From Punica granatum (taxonomy: Eukaryota > Streptophyta > Magnoliopsida > Myrtales > Lythraceae): a DNA stretch of 64,000 nt. A model generated the notes under the pieces. The model saw nothing but the letters and a program-made list of their open reading frames with translations. It was not told where the DNA came from and made no database searches. Shown piece by piece: positions 56,196 through 64,000 of this stretch; the stretch's first letter is position 1; each line of letters starts with the position of its first letter. A program made the translations under genes and the position numbers. The DNA lies in NCBI RefSeq assembly GCF_007655135.1, contig NC_045127.1:39753538-39817537 (forward strand), given 5' to 3'.

Positions 56196-59100
56196 TGTAC
56201 GGACCCGAATGTGGACTTTCGTCGGGGCCCGCATGCGCGCTTTTGCATCATGCGGCTTGGGAGTGTCCACCTTCCCTGGAGATGCAGGATGGACAAGCGT
56301 GAGAAGGAGTCGCCGCTACCTGTTTACAACCCGAAGGTCGAGGGCTAGTGAGTTGCCCGGGTCTAGGAGTAGTGATACACCTAGTTTTGCTAAGGCATTG
56401 ATTTGTGCGGAACCAGAAAGTCCGAGTTCGGGGGTTCACATTATGTGTGGGCCTATATCCTACACGCCCTTTCAGTACTCTAGTTTGCTAGGCTTGCAAT
56501 TTCATTTACCGTGTGAATTAGGCTGCGCTCGGCGTACACGTTTTGATACCGGAAATGCGGTGAACTAAACGATGTCGGTTGAGAAGCCGAGAGAGAAGTA
56601 GACCGTGTATTAGGGAATCGGTTCACAATCTTGCGTTACAGTTTATCAAACTATGATGTTTGAATTCCTGCGTGAACCGGAACCGCGAAATCTTGGGATT
56701 ACTCTTGTCTGGGCAAGCATTGGACCAATTCGATTGATTCGACTCTCAGACCGTTCACTCACCGATTAGGATTCTTACAAAATGAATGTACAAAATAAAA
56801 TCCTTACAATGCTCTCAGAAAAACAATAAATACAAATTACAAATGATTGAATCCCAGTCAATTTGCATTCGATTATTATTCTGTTTCGACTCACCGTGAG
56901 TTTAGGAAAAAACCGAAAACTAAAATTCAAATACGCTCTCAGTGAATAGGGCGTTGGACCCCGTGACTGATGGTTAGGGCGTTGAACCCTAAGTGCAATG
57001 CGTCCTATCGGTCGGGCTTGACTCGCATGGACAAACAAGAGCAGAAAATTAACAAACAGCATGCAAATTGCAGACAATGTGTTTGTTATTGTCGAGTTTA
57101 CGTGGACTAATAAGTTATTAACCCAAGGGTTTTTTGCAAGTAAATGCCATATGCTAAACAAGCAATCGTGCAAAATGTTTTGCATTCGGCTTTGCATTGA
57201 GAACTTGACAAATAGAGTCAAATCTCGTGTGTGAATTGCTTTTACAGTTGTTCTGTATTGTGACATTGAAATTCCACTGAATTAGCCAAACTCGTGTTTT
57301 GACTCTAGATTTGGAACCTAGAGTTCCACCTAACCATTATCTAGTGTTTGGTTAGATCGAGTGAAAGGTTAATCAGCGTTTTGCATGTTTTGTGACAGTG
57401 ATAACCGTTCTAGTTACCCAAGTCTACGATAAGATGACAGAAACTCATCAGTAGATAAGAAAAGGCTTTGCAGATGAACCTATCCCTGAACAAGTAGCTT
57501 GTCCTTATCCAAATACCATAGTGTTTCTGTCAAGCTAAACTTAGGGGTGTCGCTAAATTATGAAAAGTCGATTTTGCCCTTTATTTGAAAGATGTTTTTA
57601 GAAAAGGGAAAACATCGCAGTGCGGGCCACCTCGGCCTGTAGCCGGTGTCGACCAATTCCCTTGATAGTCCAAGGTTATGCAAGAACGCCGAAAAAGCCA
57701 AAGAATAGGTCAATCTAACCGGAAGTGATCTAAAAAGATCTTCTGTATCCTGACCTGAGTTACCTGAAATCAGGTAAAAGCTCAAGTTGAGACACAAAAG
57801 TCCTTTCTAACATTCGTGCTACATCGGACTGCGCGTTTTGGGTTTTGAAATAAACAAGTTTTGAAAAGGGCATTAACGTCATTTGACAACTCATCGACGT
57901 GAGTTATCAATTTATTACCAATTCATGCAAACTTATCAGTGCCAAGTGGGTTTAATCGTGTGAACGTCCCGATTAATCCGTTGGTGGATTTATAGGTTAA
58001 AATTAAATGCCAAATGCAGTAAATGTGCGGTTTATAGACAATTAGACAAATCATGGATTGATCCACTAAATGAAGTCCGAGTACCCAAAAAGCTTAATTT
58101 AATGAAAACAATTCATGACTAGGCGACTAAGACGAGTCCAAGAAGGTAGAGGATAATTTGGTCAGAATGACCAAAATACCGTCGGAACCCAAATGGCCTC
58201 GAAAGAGTCACTGATACATGAATCCATGCATTTTTACTTTAAAAACAATGTTTTAAAGTTGTTAGCATGCGGGATTTGCGACGATATTGAAATTGCAATG
58301 TATACAAAATCCGAGAAATGTATTTCATCGAGGTAAAGAGATCGTTCTTGACCTGAATAAGGTCGAGGAACCTTCGGCTCTTTCCTCTTGGGAATAGCCG
58401 TGGGTTTCCTTGACCCGTTTCGGATTTCAGGCGTTCTCTTTAACCCAATTTTGACTATTTCTCGTATGCTCAAACGTTAAATACATGTATTTAACAAAGC
58501 CAGTATTGCCAAGAGTTTGGAAAACGCATTCAAGCATATAAACATGCACAAACACGTTATTTATGGAATAGATAAAATAATACCGGCTCCATGGATGCGG
58601 GAAAGCATAAAAATTCAGGAAACAACTCAAATTGGGGCTAGGACACCGGTCTTGACCCGAAAAGGTCAAGAGTACATCTCGATTATCTCTCCAAGAGGCT
58701 AATCCGAGAGGTATCTCGGTTTTTCCGAGTCGATATGGTTTTCTCGACTTCGATTTAAACATTTTTCAACATGCTAGCACATAAAACGATGATAAACATG
58801 CATGATATAACATGAAAATTGCATAAAGATTAAAACTTAGAAGTAAAACATGCATAAAACCCCTTATAACTCCATAAACACAACAAAATATAAAAGTCTA
58901 GCACCTCTAAGTCAGGAATGATTATACCTAGTCCCGGGATGTGGGATGAGACTGTAAAAAGTCGGGTTGGACCGTTGGTGGGTCGGTTTTGGGCTATTTT
59001 GGCTTGAACAGACCCGAGCGACAATAACAGACCCCGGTTGGAAGCTATCTCGACCTGACTGGGCAGTTTTCGAGTCGGAGGCCACCACGGTGGTTCCCGA

Positions 59101-61479
59101 TGGTATTTTGATGCAAGGTCTGTGGCTCCCGACTTCTAAGAGACCCCCGAAGGTGGCTGTGGTGGTTGTTTGGTTCCAGAGTTATAGGGTTGACACGTAT
59201 AGCCTTGCAAAGATCATGGAAAACAGAGCACGTCTTAGAAACAGACCAGACTAGACAGTTTTCGGGTCGGACGTCACCATGGTGGCTCCCGATGGAATTT
59301 TGAGGGAAGGTCAACGGCTTCCGACTCCTAACTCACCTCCGGAGGTAACTGTGGTGGTCGTTTTGCGAAAAGAGTCTCGGATCGACCCGACTGGGCAATC
59401 GGGCTGTTTCTTCGTGCTGGGTTAAAACCAATGGATTTTTCTTGGATTTCTCAACTCCTTGACACCCTAGGGTTGTGTAGAGATGTGTTTGATGGGTTCT
59501 GGTAGCTCAAACCGACCCGAAAGGCCTTGAAACCCGAGTTGGAAGTTTTGACCCGAAAAGGGCAATTTTTCTGTTCGGTTCTATACTGAGCTGTTCCGAT
59601 GGGTTAGAGACTTCAAACATAAAATCTAAGCTCGAAAATGGATAGAGGGGGTCGAAAACATGTGGGATATGAAGTTTGGTGAAATTTGGATTTAAGCCGG
59701 GATGGTAAATACCATGATTCCGACTTAAGTCTTTGGTGTTCTTGTTTGGTTTTGCTTGTTGAAGAGCTGTGGTTTGCTTGAGGAGTTTGAGAGAATTTGA
59801 AGAGTGAGAAATGCTAGAGAGATAACATGTGGTGAGCTGTGAATAGCTTAATGACAATAATGCAATATATAGGCAAAGATTAATGACAATTAAGTGGAAC
59901 AAAGTGCAATTAAGCCCTTGATTAGGGGGATCCGAATTTTTAATGAGGATGGGGATGAAGACTTGTTCAAATGCATTAATGAAGAATATCCAAATGCATT
60001 GATGAAGGTGGAGTGTAGAATGAGATTGTGGGCTTGATATTTTAGATAAGGATAATGCAAGTTGGCTTCTTGATTTGATGAAGAAGATGACAAAGGAGGG
60101 GCAACAATGTCAATTTGCAGCTGCCCTAGGGCAAACTGTGGGCCCTTCGGGTTATGAGGGAAGTTCGGGACAAAGTTCGGGTCTCGATTGATCGCGTGTT
60201 CGAGGTTCGTGGCTCAAATGAACGTCGAATTGTTAATGTGCGCGTGAAAACGGTTCAAATGAGCCCAAAATCATTAATTTTGCCCAAAAGAATGTTCGTG
60301 TAGTTTTTGGGCTCGGAAGCCGGTTTTGCTCGTTTCAGGCGATCAGAGCAAAGTTAGCCATTTCTGAATGTGCATCTCGTGTCTGCATTTCGAATGGGTC
60401 ATTTTGACGTGCATTGTCAATCAGACTGAATAATTGACCCTTAAGTCGGTATTGCAAATGTGAAGCAAGAGACGTCCTAGAAGTCCAAAGTCAGATTTCT
60501 CAGAATGCTTTCTGAGTTGCTTGGATGATCCAGAGATCGCTGCGATCTCTGTTTGTTGATAATGGACTTCGAATGATTGAAAAACTACATCTGAAACTCT
60601 AAAAGCATTGTTCTTAAGGTCTAGATGGATTGTGGGATTCTGTATGAGAATTTCACATCGAGCCTTGGGATAAGTAGCACTGGGTAGGCTAATCATCCGT
60701 TGTCAAGTTTCCGTAAAAAGGACATTCGGTTATGAATTTCCGTTAAAAATGGTCTTTTCTGCTCTTTAGAGGTCATTCGGAAACTAAAAGGGATATTGCA
60801 GTCTGATTTGCCCAATTGAGTCTGTCCATTGCAGTTTTGGGGCAATGCATGGCTAACTTCATTTGTTGATGTTCTGTCAGAGCAGTCTCCGGATATGCTT
60901 TTCCGTTGAGGGGTATGCTTGTTCTACCGCTCGGGAGTCATTCGAGGTGTCTACGTGACTTCCGATGAGCAATCTGAAGCAATGCTCATGCTTTGTATAA
61001 TTGTTGGATGTGACTGCATCTGACATCGGGCATTAACTTTTCTCTTGTGAACCGGCGTTTTAGGACTCCCATTGAAAAGTTATCTAAATTCAAAAAATTA
61101 CTATGTATAGAGCAGATGATCTGCGAAATGTCTTTGAAAACACTTTTAATCTGTTTGGCACCGCAAGGGTTTTTTGGAGTCCAATACTTACTATCTTCTG
61201 ATGGTCAAGCGAACCAGCAGAAATAGCACTGTCGGCGATGTATTCTGAAAACACCGATTTGGATGTTGTCTGTGCTCCCTGTTTGCTCTGCATGTTGCTG
61301 GATGATTCTGTATGTTCTTCTTTCATGTGCTTGAATCATCTGCCTATCTCTGTTGACTTAAGAATGAATAGCAATTTGCTGCTCTGTCGAGCCTTCTTCC
61401 ATATCAATGCTCAAGTCATAGTTTGGATTGCTGTTGATAGGCATTTCCTGAACTTGTGAGCCAAAATGGGGTGCTAACA
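56196..61479 (-). repeat. Element A 5' LTR, 5.28 kb
   Basis: The right end (LTR start on the minus strand) is TGTTAGCACCCCATTTTGG at 61479. The left end is TGTACGGACCCGAATG at 56196. It is complete and provides the uninterrupted reference for both nested insertion sites. It contains the 195-bp duplication (59050-59400) and a TATA box at 59863-59873. The first 449 bp (61031-61479) have no counterpart in the 3' LTR. All open frames inside are short and motif-free. Confidence 0.85.
59863..59873 (-). promoter_or_regulatory. TATA box in the LTR A 5' copy
   Basis: The minus strand reads CCTATATATTG with a leader containing ACATGTTATCTCTCTAGC downstream. It is about 1.6 kb from the LTR start. Confidence 0.5.
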
Positions 61480-62980
61480 GACACCTTCAAGGGCTACATG
61501 AATCTCATGCTGGATTTCTCCAACAGTGCAGTCAATGACTCATTTGCCTCTTGCCTGAAGTAACATTTCCGCTGCTCCTGCTAAAGATGCAGGAATAGAG
61601 GAGAGCAAAACTTGCTTCAAAGAAATATCTGCCCCGAGCTCATAGAATACCGGACCATGTGCTTGAAGTGCAAATCCAAATGCTTTCTCTCGTAGGAACA
61701 ACACTTCTTCTCAAAGAACTCTTTTCTTTTGTGCTCTTTGAGATCTTCAGGATGTCCTATAAAATGCACGTGCATAATATGGATAACTTCTGCAGGGCTT
61801 CTTATGAGGAACTGGAGCTAGTCCTGCTCGGTTAATCCTGTCCACCAGTTTCTTAATGTCCCAGAAAACTAGGATACAAACTCAGAAAATGAGTTTGTGG
61901 TTGTTCTGGATGGTGAGTGCTCGGGTGGTTAGGTAAGCCAAAAACTCCTGGAGCCTATCTGGCCACCTGGAGGGATATCGTTTACGGTGAAGACGATATT
62001 CCCTCTTGAAGGTGCTATTGCAACCACTGGAGGCGGTGGATCTGCCATTTCTGACCTGGCTTCATCTAACTCCATCTCCCCTTCCCATCATCTTTACTGG
62101 GGGATAGGAGTCTTCGGTCTCCCACGAGTCTTTTGATTCTTCAGGAGAGGCTTCTGATTCTTGCTTCTCTTCTTCCTCTGATACTGAGTTAGATGCTTCA
62201 TCCTGTACCAGCATCTGATTATCTTCGCACTGCTCCTTAATAAAGGAGCTCAGAGGATTCTCTTTAGGGAAAACCATGAAGGCTTCTTGTGCTTCTTCTT
62301 CTTCACTATCTTCGTTCTTCTTTTCCTTTTCTTCTTTTGGAGGCTTGGAGACCGATGGAACTAGTCCTGGAGGGGTTTCATATACCTCCTTTTTCTTCCT
62401 GCTCTTCTTTTGGCAGTCTCTGTAGCCTGTCTCGCCTTTTCCCTTAGTTCCACAAGGATAGCCTTTCTAGGTTGTTGTTCTTTCTGCGAAGGAGAGAACA
62501 ATGAAAGCCTTATAGACCTGTTTCTTTCTCCGAGTGGTTTCTCCAAAAAGTTGAAGAGGATTGTGATCGGGGAAGTTAGTGGTGATGGTGCTTGAGTCCC
62601 AGAGAGAATCGCAATATGATTTTTGAGCTTGCGAATCTCTTCCTTTTTTCGATCCAGATCAATATGGAAATATGAGATAGGAAGGGTATCCTGGATCTCC
62701 TTAAGATGCTTTTGGAGGGTACGAAGGAGTGACTGGGTCTATTGATGGTGCCTATCAACTTTGCTGTCAAGCTAGCTGACTTTTGAAGTTAATACGTCCA
62801 CCTTAGTTCCAATAGAGGGAGAATACACGGTTTTGGGATACCGCGTTTTCAGACTGCAAGTTAAGAACGGCTTATCCTCTGGTAACGGACTTAGGGTTTC
62901 CTCTTTCATCCCGATCTGTCGGATTTGGAACTTTAAAGGCATGGGTATGCCTTCCATCACCATCTATAAACTGTCCCAAC
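61480..62980 (-). pseudogene. Pararetrovirus coat-protein region, broken
   Basis: Short minus frames show an acidic segment (62062-62277, with SVSEEEEKQESEASPEE) and Lys/Arg-rich pieces (62361-62546), a charge pattern typical of pararetrovirus coat precursors. No single open frame covers it. It would form the virion shell and join the zinc knuckle now at 30640. Assignment rests mainly on position between movement protein and knuckle. Confidence 0.5.
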
Positions 62981-63429
62981 TAAGGGAACTGTTTATCATA
63001 ACTAAGCAAGGTTGGACGGAACATACAGGCGGGAGCTGCTTGTGGAATGGCAGTTATTTCACCTTTCTGCTCCATATTGTGGACAAGCCTTTCAGAAATA
63101 GAGGTTGGCACCATATCTTTGAGATAGTCCCGAATTTCTTCGAGATTTTCCCACTTTTGCTTCCTGACCCACTTGAGAATGGGTTTGTAGCAAGGTAGCA
63201 CCTTCTTTTTCTTCAGAACGGTCGATAAACCTTCGTCTACACCCGGATCTGGCTTGGGATCTGCTTTCTTCTGGGTCTCCTTAGAACAAGGAAGTTCCTT
63301 TCGTTTCTTCCTGTAGCAGACATTACAGTCGCCACAGTCGCAAACATCCCAGTAATAGTGTTTTCCTCCTGGCTCGCAAAAGAAATATACTAGCATCCCA
63401 TTACTCATAAATGAGTGAATAGGAGGCAT
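62980..63429 (-). pseudogene. Pararetrovirus polyprotein segment with Cys cluster
   Basis: The 149-codon frame includes FMSNGMLVYFFCEPGGKHYY and then VCDCGDCNVCYRKKRK. The cysteines at 63316-63342 are spaced C-x1-C-x2-C-x2-C, followed by a basic run. The C-terminal part is mixed-charge (LKWVRKQKWENLEEIRDYL). The cluster could bind metal but does not match the CCHC knuckle. It lies between movement and coat domains. Function is unknown. Confidence 0.6.
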
Positions 63430-63662
63430 CTGCTTCTACACCTTCGGGTTGTCACATACTCCTTCTTCTGTAGGCTGCATCATCATCATCGTCTAGAACA
63501 TAAGAGGAGCGGATGGCTCTGGGTTCTCAACGTGACGGTGGTCGAAGGAGATTACGACCTTTCCATCTGGTCTTTTTCCAAACTTGGGCTCAGAGGACTG
63601 GATCGGCTGAGCGTTCTAGTGGAGACGCTCATAGTTGGTGACCCATGTCTCTGGGAGTAGCT

Positions 63663-64000
63663 TCACAAGGTTGGCTCTGGAAATCTATTTGGGAACATGG
63701 ACGCAAGTAGGTTCATAGAGTCCACAGAGATGACAAGGGCCTCTTCGGACCCTGAGAGCGAAAGATCCAGAGCATAGTTCTGGACTCGATAGGCCATCTG
63801 GTAATGAAGAGTGGCCACCACAAAGTCTTGGACCTGAGGGGCTCCAGTGATCTGAAGCTGGACCTTGAGAGTTGTCAAAAGCCGAGGATCTGAGAGAGCC
63901 ATGTTGAAGTTAGGAAAAAGGGTGACAAAGACTGTCCCCACGTTAAAGGTAGTATCTATCGTCCCTATGCAGGCATACTGGTACTCCAGAAATATGGTGT
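63663..64000 (-). pseudogene. Pararetrovirus movement protein, C-terminal part (partial)
   Basis: The reading FVTLFPNFNMALSDPRLLT, then QLQITGAPQVQDFVVATLHY and QMAYRVQNYALDL, matches the end of the 30K-superfamily movement protein in Caulimoviridae (with the LSD.NL, G.......ATLHY..AYR.QNHA.D style blocks). The frame is open upstream to the window edge. In life it enlarges plasmodesmata for cell-to-cell spread. The frame ends at 63663, before the cysteine-rich segment, so a break follows it. Confidence 0.8.

Larger units (their letters stand above)
30928..61479 (-). mobile_element. Element A: giant non-autonomous Tat-like LTR retrotransposon with nested insertions
   Basis: Two related giant LTRs (30928-46729, interrupted; 56196-61479) flank an internal region (46730-56195, interrupted) with no pol genes. 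Without the nested elements it is about 15 kb. Minus-strand orientation is shown by the primer site next to 56196, TATA boxes with leaders on the minus strand, and minisatellites on the 3' side. It sits inside the pararetrovirus: flanks GGCAT (30923-30927) and GACAC (61480-61484) agree at three of five positions with two transitions. Size and lack of coding resemble large retrotransposon derivatives (LARDs). Only an N-terminal gag scrap remains. Confidence 0.8.
61480..64000 (-). mobile_element. Endogenous pararetrovirus, 5' half
   Basis: This half holds the end of the movement protein, a cysteine-rich segment and coat-protein-like sequence, in the order expected upstream of the zinc knuckle at 30600-30927. 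It begins exactly at the element A boundary and runs out of the window at 64000. Strand and order agree with the 3' half, so a single split copy is the simplest view. Confidence 0.8.

Noticed and set aside
30928..61479. Reading the giant LTRs as plus-strand elements
   Set aside because: Both ends satisfy TG...CA either way. The primer site lies beside 44405 and 56196 on the minus strand, TATA boxes with leaders are on the minus strand, and the arrays sit on the minus-strand 3' side. The minus strand is favoured.

Overview
The window is repeat-dense nuclear DNA from a flowering plant, probably a eudicot. This rests on plant-lineage retrotransposons (L1-type LINE, Ty1/copia, Tat-like Ty3/gypsy), an endogenous pararetrovirus of the Caulimoviridae, and plant-type core promoters inside LTRs. 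No bacterial operons, rRNA, CRISPR array or intact long gene is visible. One low-confidence host gene (17568-18501, minus) is proposed.

Layout. 1-1613: 5'-truncated LINE, plus strand, with an A-tail. 1735-4990: truncated Tat-like gypsy element, minus strand, with its 5' LTR, PBS, gag, protease and start of RT. 5619-14878: a giant (about 5.25 kb) solo LTR, plus strand, interrupted by a second giant solo LTR, minus strand (8016-12021). 14884-19111: low-repeat AT-rich DNA with the candidate gene and a possible SINE. 19117-21345: short copia element with both LTRs, PBS and PPT. 21900-27727: LTR-like remnants. 27725-30927 and 61480-64000: the two halves of one endogenous pararetrovirus, minus strand, separated by a 30.5 kb insertion.

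The insertion (30928-61479) is the main structure. Element A has LTRs of about 5.3 kb, an internal region of about 5.2 kb with only a scrap of gag, and a Tat/Ogre-type primer site. It is read on the minus strand. Its 3' LTR was hit by a complete relative, element B (34190-45434). Its internal region was hit by a relative that survives as a solo LTR (48857-53085). Both elements carry minisatellite arrays on the 3' side of the internal region, and the arrays differ completely between A and B at matching positions. This fits the known hypervariable 3' UTRs of Tat/Ogre retrotransposons.

Order of events inferred from nesting: pararetrovirus integration, then element A into it, then B and the solo-LTR element into A, then deletions. 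Target-site duplications are mostly recognisable but decayed, often by C-to-T or G-to-A changes. All coding remnants are interrupted, so nothing here looks able to move by itself. Identities were judged by eye; no alignment or search was run.
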